DNA from: a virus
IMG/VR virus record: IMGVR_UViG_3300010885_014667
Location: 1 to 39,162 of that record
Length of the DNA: 39,162 nt
Reading direction: 5' to 3' (one strand)
This document shows, one piece after another, positions 1 through 9,500 of the stretch; within the stretch, counting starts at the first letter, position 1, and each line of letters begins with the position of its first letter. The position numbers and the translations under genes are program-made. The notes beneath the pieces were generated by a model. It did no database searches, had not been told where the DNA came from, and saw nothing but the letters and a program-made list of their open reading frames with translations.

Positions 1-2
1 AT

Positions 3-338
3 AGAAAGAAGTATTGGGATGCTTGCCGAGCTAATGACCTTGTATCTGGTCTTGACTATTGCGTTTTTGATGTCGCTGTTAACTCAGGTGTTGGGCGCTC
101 CGTTAAGCTTTTGCAGTCGTGTGTTGGCGCTACTCCTGATGGTGGTTACGGTAGCATTACTTCTGCATTAGTAAAAAAGGCAGAGAAAGAGCCAAAAGCT
201 CTAATAGAATTATATTGTGCTAAACGCTTGGAGTTTTTACAATCACTAAAGACTTTTGAAGTTTTTGGTAAAGGTTGGTCTAGGCGGGTTGCAGAGGTAA
301 AAGAAGAAGCACTTAAAATGTTAGGTACACCAGCATGA
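3..338 (+). CDS. Phage lysozyme, GH108 (ZliS-like) family, 5' end missing
   Basis: This is the C-terminal 111 residues of a peptidoglycan hydrolase that would degrade the host wall at lysis; the open frame runs in from the left edge. The visible pattern RKKYWDACRANDL, then LDYCVFDVAVNSGVGRSVKLLQ, then EVFGKGWSRRVAEV is typical of glycoside hydrolase family 108, whose C-terminal half carries a peptidoglycan-binding-like domain. The catalytic glutamate of this family lies near the N-terminus and so is outside the window. The stop codon overlaps the start of the next gene (ATGA). No holin or spanin is seen here; these may lie upstream. Confidence 0.85.
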   Translation, partial: RKKYWDACRANDLVSGLDYCVFDVAVNSGVGRSVKLLQSCVGATPDGGYGSITSALVKKAEKEPKALIELYCAKRLEFLQSLKTFEVFGKGWSRRVAEVKEEALKMLGTPA

Positions 339-2212
339 CAATGCAAAAGCTACAATTTAAGCCAGGTTTAAACAGAGACCAGAGTAACTACACCAACGAA
401 GGTGGCTGGTATGCTGGGGATAAAGTGCGCTTTCGTTCAGGTCAGCCTCAAAAAATTGGTGGATGGTTAAAAAGCAATGCACAGGTTCTTATTGGTACTT
501 GCCGTCAGCTGTTTACTTGGATTACTAGCTCTTCAGATAACATTATGGCTGTTGGTACAAGTAAAAAATTATACCTTGATGTTGGAGCAAATCTTTACGA
601 CATCACTCCAATACAACACACCTCTACAACGCTAGGGGCTGCGGCTGGTCCGTTTACGGCTACAAGTGGTTCTTCTGTGCTTTCCGTGTCTTATTCTACC
701 GACACTACATATAACCCAGCGGTTGGAAATTACGTAACCTATGCTGGGGCAACAAGTCTTGGTGGAAACATTACCGCCGCAGTGCTTAATGCTCAATATG
801 GTTACAAAATATTAACAGTAAACACAACTTCCAAAACATACACCATACAATTAAGCGTGGCGGCTAATGGCTCTGATACAGCTAAAGGCGGTGCTACTGT
901 TACTGCTTATTACGATATTAATGTTGGTTACTCAAATAACACCTATGGTTATGGCTGGGGTGTCGGTGCTTGGGGCGCTGGTGGCTGGGGTGTTGGTACA
1001 ACTACACCTATTAAAATCTTTCAACAAGATTGGTTTTTTGATAATTTTGATGATGCTTTAGTTGCTAATATTCGTAACGGAACTCCATATTACTGGGAAC
1101 TAGACGGTACATATACTAGTAGAGCGATAGAATTATCTGCAGTTTCTGGAGCATCAGATGTTCCTGACGAAGTAATGCAACTTTTAGTTTCTCAAGGCGA
1201 TAAACATTTACTGGCTTTTGGAGCAACCCCATACGGAGGTGGTTCTTTTGACCCGCTACTAATCCGTTGGTCTAATCAAGATGAACCACAAAACTTTACC
1301 CCATTACCTACAAATTCTGCTGGGTTTATCAGGGTTTCTCGTGGTGATGCAATTCTTAGGGCTATCCCAACCCGTCAAGAGATATTGGTTTTTACCAACG
1401 CTACCCTTAATTCCCTGCAGTTTTTAGGTACTACGGATGTGTTTGGCTTACAAGAACTTTCCGATAACATTTCTATTGCTAGTCCTCGTGCAGTAGCTAC
1501 AGTGAGTAATAATGCTTTTTGGATGGGCACAGATAAGTTCTACTACTATTCTGGTCGGGTAGATACCCTTCCCTGCACTTTGCGTAACCATGTATTTGAA
1601 AATATCAACTTTGACCAAATGGATCAAGTAGTTTGCGGTACTAATGAGCAATGGAGTGAAGTGTGGTGGTGCTACCCAACGGCTAATAGTTCAGTTAACG
1701 ATGCCTATGTTATTTATAACCACTTTGATAAGATTTGGTACTACGGCACTATTAACCGTACAGCATGGAACGACAGCCCATTACGCCCTCACCCACAAGC
1801 AGTTGGCGGTCCAGAAGGCGCACAATACATCTATAACCATGAGCTTGGTGTAGATGACGACTTATTACCTATGGCTTCATACATACAGTCTTCTGACTTT
1901 GACATCGTAGACGGTGAGCAGTTCTTGTTGATTAAACGTATTATTCCTGATGTAGAGTTTGGTGGTTCAGATATTACTAATCCTAACCCATCAGTGCTTA
2001 TTACAATGAAGCCTAGGAACTTTCCAGGGTCAGCGTATGCAACATCACCAGCTAAGAATGTTATCGAGACCTCAGTAGATATATACACAAACCAGATTTT
2101 CCTGCGGGCTAGAGCACGTCAAATGGGCTTTAAAATATCATCTTCTGATTTAGGTGTTCAGTGGCAGCTAGGTAGCCCCCGTTTAGACGGCAGACCAGAC
2201 GGAAAACGCTAA
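335..2212 (+). CDS. Phage tail/stopper-like structural protein
   Basis: This 625-residue protein probably forms part of the neck or tail of the virion. The N-terminus (KLQFKPGLNRDQSNYTNEGGWY, then DKVRFRSGQPQKIGGW) is a pattern I recognise from tail or stabilisation proteins of many uncultivated podovirus-like phages. A Gly/Trp-rich stretch (YGYGWGVGAWGAGGWG) lies around residues 200-217. The rest looks beta-rich, with many Asn, Thr, Tyr and Trp, as in propeller-type virion proteins. The start ATG overlaps the lysozyme stop by 4 nt; an in-frame ATG lies 6 nt further on. It may be comparable to the P22 gp10 group, but that is inferred from position and composition only. Confidence 0.75.
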   Translation: MTMQKLQFKPGLNRDQSNYTNEGGWYAGDKVRFRSGQPQKIGGWLKSNAQVLIGTCRQLFTWITSSSDNIMAVGTSKKLYLDVGANLYDITPIQHTSTTLGAAAGPFTATSGSSVLSVSYSTDTTYNPAVGNYVTYAGATSLGGNITAAVLNAQYGYKILTVNTTSKTYTIQLSVAANGSDTAKGGATVTAYYDINVGYSNNTYGYGWGVGAWGAGGWGVGTTTPIKIFQQDWFFDNFDDALVANIRNGTPYYWELDGTYTSRAIELSAVSGASDVPDEVMQLLVSQGDKHLLAFGATPYGGGSFDPLLIRWSNQDEPQNFTPLPTNSAGFIRVSRGDAILRAIPTRQEILVFTNATLNSLQFLGTTDVFGLQELSDNISIASPRAVATVSNNAFWMGTDKFYYYSGRVDTLPCTLRNHVFENINFDQMDQVVCGTNEQWSEVWWCYPTANSSVNDAYVIYNHFDKIWYYGTINRTAWNDSPLRPHPQAVGGPEGAQYIYNHELGVDDDLLPMASYIQSSDFDIVDGEQFLLIKRIIPDVEFGGSDITNPNPSVLITMKPRNFPGSAYATSPAKNVIETSVDIYTNQIFLRARARQMGFKISSSDLGVQWQLGSPRLDGRPDGKR

Positions 2213-2394
2213 TGCCTATATATAAAGTACGCTCCCCCGCTTTACCCATTCAGCCTAATGAATATGATCGTAGTCAAATGGATCAATTTCAAAACGCTCT
2301 TCGCCTGTACTTTAACCGCCTAGACCAGTACAACATACAAGCTTCTAGAGAACAAAACTCTTCTAATGTGCTTCTTTGGATGGGCATAGTTTAA
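2212..2394 (+). CDS. Small phage protein of unknown function in the structural module
   Basis: This 60-residue protein begins MPIYKVRSPALPIQPNEYD and continues with an amphipathic stretch (QMDQFQNALRLYFNRLDQYN). It is coupled to both neighbours by TAATG overlaps, so it is translated with the structural genes and probably helps virion assembly or is a minor virion part. No catalytic motif is visible. Confidence 0.7.
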   Translation: MPIYKVRSPALPIQPNEYDRSQMDQFQNALRLYFNRLDQYNIQASREQNSSNVLLWMGIV

Positions 2395-2729
2395 TGGCTT
2401 ATTACGATATAACCCCCATTCAGCTAGGTCAGGCTGCTATTACAGGTACTATAGCAACGCTATATACAGCTCCAACAGGGGTTCGCACTTTTGTAAAAGA
2501 CCTTAATATTTGCAACACCACCGCTGGTGCGGTTACTGTAAACATCCATTTAGTTCCCAATTTAGGAACTGCAGGAACAACTAACGCTATTTTGTATGGG
2601 TATTCTATTGCCGCTAATGCAACCTATCGTTGGACTGGAGTGCAAATTATGAATGAAGGCGGGACTATCCAAGTTAAAGGTTCTACTACTGGATTAACTA
2701 TTACCGCTAGTGGCGCAGAAGCTGTTTAA
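2394..2729 (+). CDS. Small beta-rich putative virion protein
   Basis: This 111-residue protein is read from the ATG at 2394, which overlaps the previous stop codon (TAATG). An ATG 18 nt upstream would lie inside the previous gene and is less likely. It is rich in Thr, Ala, Gly and Val with alternating hydrophobic residues, consistent with a small beta-sandwich such as a decoration or fibre-tip protein. That role is inferred from fold-like composition and position. Confidence 0.7.
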   Translation: MAYYDITPIQLGQAAITGTIATLYTAPTGVRTFVKDLNICNTTAGAVTVNIHLVPNLGTAGTTNAILYGYSIAANATYRWTGVQIMNEGGTIQVKGSTTGLTITASGAEAV

Positions 2730-2767
2730 CATGATAAAATTAACCCAAATCACCCCAAGAGGTTTGT

Positions 2768-4156
2768 ATGACCCATTCCGGACTTAGAGCCCTAGCACGA
2801 GAACTTCCTAAACATGGTCGCTACGGCGACTCTATTGTTGCACATATTAACCCTCAAGAAGCGGCGTTATTAAAGGCTATGGGCGGTTCGGGTACTATTA
2901 ACCCTACTACGGGTTTACCCGAGTATTGGGGTGGGCTTGGCGCTTTAAACCCTGTTAAAGCTATTAGTAATGCTTGGGGTGGCGTATCTAAACTACCGGG
3001 GCTTAATGTTATTGATAAAGGTTTAGTCGGTATTGACAAAGCTGTTGGCAGTGCTATTCCCGGTGGTTGGGGTACTTTAGGCATGGCTGCAGCATCTTTT
3101 GTTCCTGGTATGACTCCTCTTATGATGGCGGGTTTAGGTGCTCTAAACGGTAGTGGGTTAGCCCGCGGTAAAAAGTTTAATTTGCAAGGTGCCCTTATGG
3201 GTGGGGCAATGGCTTACGGCATGTCTAATTTAGCCGCAGGACTTGAGTCTGCTGGCGGTCCGGGGGTAGATGTTACTCCTACACAAGTTGCTGCTGACAT
3301 TGGACAAAATGTTTCCGGTGGAGTATCTATGGCTCCAGGTTCTCAAGCTGCTATGCTAGCTGAACAAGCATCTGGTATGGGTACTGCGGGTGCAAATAAT
3401 ATTGCCTCTTCTGCTGCGTATAGTGCCCCTACCCAAACATTTGGTCAATCTGTATCTTCTGGATTACAAAATCTTGCTACAGGCACAGGACAAAATATGG
3501 CGGCTGCTGGTCGAGGTCTTACTAATCTTTCTGGACTTGGGGCGGATGGTTCAGCAGCTGCAGCTCGCGCAGCTTTTGGGGGTTCAGGAGCAACTCTGCA
3601 AAATACGGCTCTTCCTATTGTTGCTGGTAGTATGGGTGTTGCTGATGCTCAGGCGCAACAAGATTATTTAGACGAACAACAAAACGCTAACAATGCTAAT
3701 GCCGCCGACTATAACTCTCAAATGGCTAGAATCAATGAAGCTAAAGCAAGAGCTAACCAAGCTGTATCTGAAAACCCCTATCAGTTTGCAATGGGTGGCG
3801 CTGTAAACCCTTCTGATGACCAAACAGGAATGCCTAGCCAAACTCCAATGCAAAACTTTGAACAAGGTGGCACGATGGGTTATGCTAATGGTGGTATGGC
3901 AGGTGGGCGTTTCTTATCAGGTGGTGGTGATGGTTTAAGTGATGATATTCCTGCTGTAATTGGTGGTAAACAGCCAGCTAAATTAGCCGACGGTGAATTT
4001 GTTATATCTAGTGATGTTGTATCTAATCTAGGTAATGGCTCATCTAAAGCTGGTGCTAAAAAGTTATATGAAATGATGGACCGAGTACGTAAACAGGCCC
4101 ATGGTACTAAAAAACAAATTCGTAAAGTAAACGCAAACAGAGTATTACCTGCGTAA
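2768..4156 (+). CDS. Putative internal virion (ejection) protein
   Basis: This 462-residue, Gly/Ala/Met-rich protein is probably packaged in the capsid and delivered with the DNA. A hydrophobic segment lies near residues 98-128. A long low-complexity middle is followed by Gly-rich runs (GYANGGMAGGRFLSGGGDG) at about 375-395. The C-terminal block AKLADGEFVISSDVVSNLG, then GAKKLYEMMDRVRK recurs in structural genes of related phages. It is preceded by an AAGAGG-type ribosome site. It is the first of four consecutive genes with ejection-type composition, ending in the 2057-residue giant, which resembles the internal-protein set of T7-like phages in layout only. Confidence 0.65.
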   Translation: MTHSGLRALARELPKHGRYGDSIVAHINPQEAALLKAMGGSGTINPTTGLPEYWGGLGALNPVKAISNAWGGVSKLPGLNVIDKGLVGIDKAVGSAIPGGWGTLGMAAASFVPGMTPLMMAGLGALNGSGLARGKKFNLQGALMGGAMAYGMSNLAAGLESAGGPGVDVTPTQVAADIGQNVSGGVSMAPGSQAAMLAEQASGMGTAGANNIASSAAYSAPTQTFGQSVSSGLQNLATGTGQNMAAAGRGLTNLSGLGADGSAAAARAAFGGSGATLQNTALPIVAGSMGVADAQAQQDYLDEQQNANNANAADYNSQMARINEAKARANQAVSENPYQFAMGGAVNPSDDQTGMPSQTPMQNFEQGGTMGYANGGMAGGRFLSGGGDGLSDDIPAVIGGKQPAKLADGEFVISSDVVSNLGNGSSKAGAKKLYEMMDRVRKQAHGTKKQIRKVNANRVLPA

Positions 4157-4166
4157 AGGATAAATT

Positions 4167-5075
4167 ATGCCAACAACAAACGTAGTCAGTTCCGGTTTAG
4201 CAACTATTGCTCCAGAAATAGCACCGTATTATACGGGTACAGGTACTGCAGGAACCGGGTTATTACCTAAAGCACAAGAGATATATTCCAAAGACTATGC
4301 AACGTCAGTGGGGAATCAACTAAATGCTTCTGGTTTAGGCGGTGCAGGACGTGTTGCTGGAATGAGTGACATTGAAAAACAAGTCGGTACAGATTTAATG
4401 GGGTTAGAAACTCCTGGGCAGTTTGGTATAGGCACAAATGCAGTCCAGTCAGGTATTGGTACTTTGCAAGGGTTTACTGATCCAAGCCAAGTGCAAAGCT
4501 ATATGTCTCCATATATTCAAAACGTAATGGATGTAAATAAAGCTGAAGCTTTGCGTGATGCTCAAAAACAATTAGTTGGCGCTAACTTAGCTTCTTCTCG
4601 TCAAGGTACTTATGGCGGTGCTCGTAATGCGTTAATGCAATCTGAAGCTGACCGTAATCTACAAACTAAGATGGGCGCTATCCAAGCAACAGGTATGCAG
4701 TCGGCATATGATGCTGCTACTAAAAATATGCTTGCTCAAGCTCAAGGCTATAACCAATTAGGTGCTACTGCTGGACAACTAGGCACTCAAGAACAAGCAA
4801 CAGATTTAAGTAGACTTGGTGCTCAAAGTGCTCAAGGTGGTTTAGAGCGTTCTATTGAACAGCAGGGTATTGACGCACGTTATCAAGATTTGTTACAACA
4901 GATTAACTATCCAAAAGAACAACTCGCTGGTATGCAGGGTATCCTTACAGGCGTTCCAACTGCAAGTACTCAGTCTACCCAAACAACTACAACCCCACCA
5001 CCAAGTTTGGCAAGTCAATTAACTGGCGCTGGTATGTCTGGTTTGGCTCTTTACAATACGTTTAAAGGTGTATAA
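4167..5075 (+). CDS. Putative internal virion / DNA-ejection protein
   Basis: This 302-residue protein is rich in Gln, Ala, Gly and Ser. Helical Gln-rich segments (around LRDAQKQLVGANLASSRQG and DRNLQTKMGAIQATGMQSA) span residues 125-260, and a Thr/Pro-rich linker precedes a hydrophobic C-terminus (SLASQLTGAGMSGLALYNTF). This composition is common in small phage proteins that sit inside the head and help form the DNA-delivery channel. The start follows an AAAGGA ribosome site with 6-nt spacing. The role is inferred from composition and neighbours. Confidence 0.65.
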   Translation: MPTTNVVSSGLATIAPEIAPYYTGTGTAGTGLLPKAQEIYSKDYATSVGNQLNASGLGGAGRVAGMSDIEKQVGTDLMGLETPGQFGIGTNAVQSGIGTLQGFTDPSQVQSYMSPYIQNVMDVNKAEALRDAQKQLVGANLASSRQGTYGGARNALMQSEADRNLQTKMGAIQATGMQSAYDAATKNMLAQAQGYNQLGATAGQLGTQEQATDLSRLGAQSAQGGLERSIEQQGIDARYQDLLQQINYPKEQLAGMQGILTGVPTASTQSTQTTTTPPPSLASQLTGAGMSGLALYNTFKGV

Positions 5076-5078
5076 CTT

Positions 5079-6503
5079 ATGAGCATCATTAACGCCCTAA
5101 AACAACATAATGGTTCTATTGATGAACTAGCTAAATTGCCGCAAAACCTGATTATGCAGATGGCTCAGCGTAAAGAAATTGGTCCTGAGTTAGTTGCTCC
5201 TATTCTTGCACGTAAAGCACAAATGGCAGATGCGATTGCTCGTACTAAAGCATTGCAAAAAGGACAAGCGCAAGGCCCAACACCGACTGTTATGGAACAG
5301 TTAATGCAGAAAACTGCCGATGCCGAGCAGCCTGCACCACAACCACAAGAGATGGGCATTGCTTCTAATCCGATTCCTGAGCGTAACTATGCTGGCGGTG
5401 GGATTGTTGCATTTGCTGAAGCAGGACCTGTAGAAGATAAAAACTTACCTGAGCAGCTGCCTGGTGAGTCTGATAACGCCTATATGCAACGTGTACAAGC
5501 GATTACTGGTGCTGGTAAACAATTCTTTACCCCAAGAAACTACAATCCACTAGCTAAAATTGGGGATTTGTATGATATGTACCAACAAAATGTTGGTCAG
5601 CCTTTTGCTGAAGGTGTAAAACGCTTTGTAAATGAAAGCCCTGAATCACAAGCGGCTAAGTTTAATGCTGGGGCAAACGCCCGTAAAGCTGTGGGCACTC
5701 CTGCTACTACTGCACCAGCGCTTCCTCCAATGCCTACTGGGGTTAAATTAGATGATAAAGGTAGAGCTGATGCCGCCAAACAAGACGGTAAAGCTTCTGC
5801 TGCTCCCACTGCAGACAATAAACCTGCTGGGATTAAATCACTTCCCGTTACTAAACCACCACTAGAACAAGCAGGCCCTCCACAACCTAGCGAGTTACAA
5901 CAAGTATTAGCTCAGTACCGCAGTGACATTGAAGGTAGCAAGGATGAGAAAGAAAAAGCACGTAAAGAAGCTATGTGGAGCCGTTTATTAGAAGCAGGTC
6001 TTAATGTTATGGGTGGTCAGTCATCTAACTTTGCTCAGAATTTGGCACTAGCTGGTCCTGCTGCTAAAGGGTTTGGTGAAGATATTAAAGGCTTACGTGC
6101 TGAAGAAACAGCTAGACGCAAACAACTTGCTGAGTTGGGTATTAAAGGTTATGAACTTGGTCAAGGCGCTAAGAAACAAGCTGCTGAAGAAGCATACATG
6201 AAACAGCATGGCAAGTATTTCGAACAAGCTGGTCAAGCATCTCTTATTGCCGCTAATCGTCCTACCGCTGGTGCATATGGTGCAGAGAAAGTAGATATTG
6301 CGGCGCTTAATGTTGGTCTTAATAACGCACAAAAAGCTTTGTTAACTGCTAAAAAAGCCGACCGCCCTGCTATTCAACAACAAATTGACGCCTATATTAA
6401 TCGTATTAATCAACTAGCTGGTGTTGGTGGTGCTCCCCCTGCAGCTTCAGCATCAGGCGCTTTTAACTATGTTCCTGGAAAAGGCTTAGTTCCGGTACAA
6501 TAG
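5079..6503 (+). CDS. Putative internal virion protein with AGGGIVAF motif
   Basis: This 474-residue protein begins three bases after the previous stop codon, with AAAGG about 8 nt before the ATG. Residues 1-70 are helical. The motif RNYAGGGIVAFAEAG near residue 105 is a Gly-rich block I associate with structural genes of freshwater phages. The middle is rich in Ala, Pro and Lys, and residues 280-420 look alpha-helical and charged (SDIEGSKDEKEKARKEAMW). No enzyme motif is seen. Together with the flanking genes it probably builds the ejected internal complex. Confidence 0.65.
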   Translation: MSIINALKQHNGSIDELAKLPQNLIMQMAQRKEIGPELVAPILARKAQMADAIARTKALQKGQAQGPTPTVMEQLMQKTADAEQPAPQPQEMGIASNPIPERNYAGGGIVAFAEAGPVEDKNLPEQLPGESDNAYMQRVQAITGAGKQFFTPRNYNPLAKIGDLYDMYQQNVGQPFAEGVKRFVNESPESQAAKFNAGANARKAVGTPATTAPALPPMPTGVKLDDKGRADAAKQDGKASAAPTADNKPAGIKSLPVTKPPLEQAGPPQPSELQQVLAQYRSDIEGSKDEKEKARKEAMWSRLLEAGLNVMGGQSSNFAQNLALAGPAAKGFGEDIKGLRAEETARRKQLAELGIKGYELGQGAKKQAAEEAYMKQHGKYFEQAGQASLIAANRPTAGAYGAEKVDIAALNVGLNNAQKALLTAKKADRPAIQQQIDAYINRINQLAGVGGAPPAASASGAFNYVPGKGLVPVQ

Positions 6504-6526
6504 CAATAACTATTTAAGGGTGCTGT

Positions 6527-9500
6527 GTGCCGATAATTAACATACCTAACATAGGGCAGGTAAACTTTCCTGACACCATGTCTCAAGCGGATATTGTTTC
6601 CGCCATTGAAAACGACATCTTAAAAAAACCGGGGCGTGCCCCAGAAGATGTTGGTTTCCTAGAAGGCACTAAAGCTGCTATTGGGCGTGGTATTGAGTCA
6701 TTAGGTGACGTAGCATCAGGTCTTGGTTTAGCTAAAACAGCTATTACTGGCACAGAAGCCCAAACAAAAGCCAAGATGGAAGCTATTAAAGCTGACCAAC
6801 AAAAACCTGAAGCAGCGCCCGGCATGACTGTTGAAGACTTCCAGCGTATCTATAAAGATAAAGGCATACTTGCTGCTGCTAAAGAAGTGCCTAAATACAT
6901 CTCAGAACAAGTCTTACAATCCGTCCCACAGATGGCAGGTCCTTTAGCTGTCGGTGCTGCAGCTTCACCGTTTATAACCCCATTTGGCGGTGCGTTGGCG
7001 GGTATGGCTACTTATGGTGTACAGCAATTTGGTAACTTCTTAGTGCGTCAAGCCCAAGAAAAGAAAGACCCTAAAGAATTAGAATTAACTAAGGCTGCTT
7101 TGACTGCAGCGGGCACTGCGCCGATTGGGTATTTTGCAGATAGATTTACTGCTGGCTTAGGTGGTTCGTCTAAAAAGGTTGGAGAGCAAATCCTTAAAGA
7201 GTTATCTGCACGTCAGGTAGCGGGTGAAGTTGGTAAAGGAGTTATTGGTGGTGCTACTCGGGGTATTATTGCTGAATCTCCAACAGAGGTATTAGAACAA
7301 GCTGCTGAGCGCTATCAGGCTGGATTAAGTCTTACTGGCCCTGAAGCCATGAGCGAGTATAAGAACGCATTTTTTGGAGCCGCTGCCGCTGGTGGTGGTA
7401 TTGGTGGTGTATCAGGAGGGATACGAGGCTATGCAGATACAAGAACTCAACCTATCATTGAACCAGATCAGTCGGGCATTTCGGGTGTTGGTGCACAAAG
7501 AGAAGCTCCCGGAGGAATTAGAACAGCTGACCAAACAGGACTGGACTTTTCTAGCGAACGCCCTGAGGAGCCTCTTGGAAGAGAAGCAGAACTCAATACT
7601 CCATTAACTGCTCCTCCTGCGGCTACTGACTTTTCCCAAATTGACCAAGCTATTGAGGCTCCAAAACAAACTGAAGAAGAAGTGGCGGCTAGGGCTTTTC
7701 AAAATAGTCAAAAAGCAGAGCAGATAAAGCAAATACAAGCAAAACTAAATGAAGTAGATGCTTATATCAGAGACTTATCAGAAGTTAACCCAGACGATGA
7801 GCGTATTGCCGATGCAGTAGACTACGCTAAAAGAATAAGCCAACAAGCAGAGCGCTTGCAAGCAGAAGTTATAGCACCACAAAAGGTAACCGCACTCAAT
7901 GCTCCAGAACAACAAGGGTTTGACTTTGCCCCCGCAGATGAAAATACCCAACGTAGTTTAGATATTGCCCCTACTGAGTTTGGTTTGACTGCCCCTGAAG
8001 GCAAGGTAGATACCTCTACTGAACTTACGCCTATTGAAGTTCCTAAGTATGAGACAAGCAAGTTTATGTTTGTCACGCCTAATGCTGACCCATTCAAAGG
8101 TTTAAATACTTTCTTTAATAGCGTTAAACCAGCTGCAGTTAGCGAATCTGAAGCAAAAGCACATCAAGCTGAAGTTAGAAAACTACAAGAAGCTATTACT
8201 GAGTTCCAACAAGACGCAGTCGGCAAAGACCGTGCTGGGCGTATTAATACTATACGTAATTTCTTTGACCAATTTAATATTGCTCCTGTTGAAAAACAAA
8301 ACGAAATAGCTAGATTACCCCAAGTTATGCCAGGTATGGATGCGCAGACTCAACAACAAGTGCTATCTGAAATATCTCAGTTGCCCAATATAAATACCGT
8401 ACGCGGTATGAAAGAATTAAATAGTCGTTTAGATACGGCTATGGCTGACTATTCCGAAGCTAAACTGGGTCGGTCTAGGGAAAATGCTATCTTGCCTTGG
8501 CAAGACCATGAAGATGTAAGCACAAAAACCGATGCCGACGCACTTAGAAGACTGGATAATATCTCTGAGAAGTTTAAGACTCCTGAGGAAAAAGCTGCGT
8601 CTACCTATTTAACTGCCCACGCCGACTATGACAAACCTTTTGCTTCTGCTATCCGTGCGGCTGCATTTGATTTAGGTGCGGAACAAGGGCCAGTATTTAG
8701 ATCACAAGATAAAGCAACGGCACAATTATTTAGAAATTGGGCGGGTAAAAATCTAGCCCCAATGAGCATAGCTAAGTTTGACGCTACTATTAATGAGTTC
8801 CGCCAAATGGGTGAGAAGATTAGTAAGCGCAAATTAGAAGATGAAGACATTGCTAGTGGCAAAAAAGTAGGGTGGGGTGCATGGTCTAAAGGTAACCCAA
8901 AAATTATGCACCCGTCAGTAGAAACCCGTATAGCTAATAACGATTTGCCTGGTGCTCTTCGTGCATTAAGCCGACTAGGTACTGAGTTCCAAAAAGGTTT
9001 AGCTAAGCAGTTAATGAAGCTAGACTTAAAAACTTCTATCGGTGTCGGTAAACAAGAAGACTTTGCTAAGTATATGGTTGAGCAAAATGCTGGCCCTGAG
9101 ATGACACAAATAATGATGATGTTGTCAGAGTCCTTTCCGTCGGTATTCCAAGAGCACTTCCGCAATCTAGACGATGTTAGAGCAACATATAAAGCATTGA
9201 CAGATTTAAAAGCAGGGCGTTTAGGTGTAGATCGTAAGACCTTAGAGGCATATACTGGACAACTTAAAGAAGCAACTGAAGCGTATCAAGCAGCTATTGC
9301 CGTATTAGATTCTCGTGGTACTTACATGCCGTCTTTGGATGCTATCAATATCAATCGGGATAGGGGCGGGAATACTACTGCTACTTTCCTACACGAAGTA
9401 CTACACGCTGCAACGCATTGGGCACTTGACCCAGCTAACTATGACTTACTTGACGCCAACCAAAAACAAGCAGTAGATGAACTTAAGCGTATGTACAACA

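Noticed and set aside
8626-9165. 179-codon antisense frame inside the giant virion gene
   Set aside because: Cys/Ser/Leu-rich shadow of an Ala/Lys/Asp-rich gene; no start signal.
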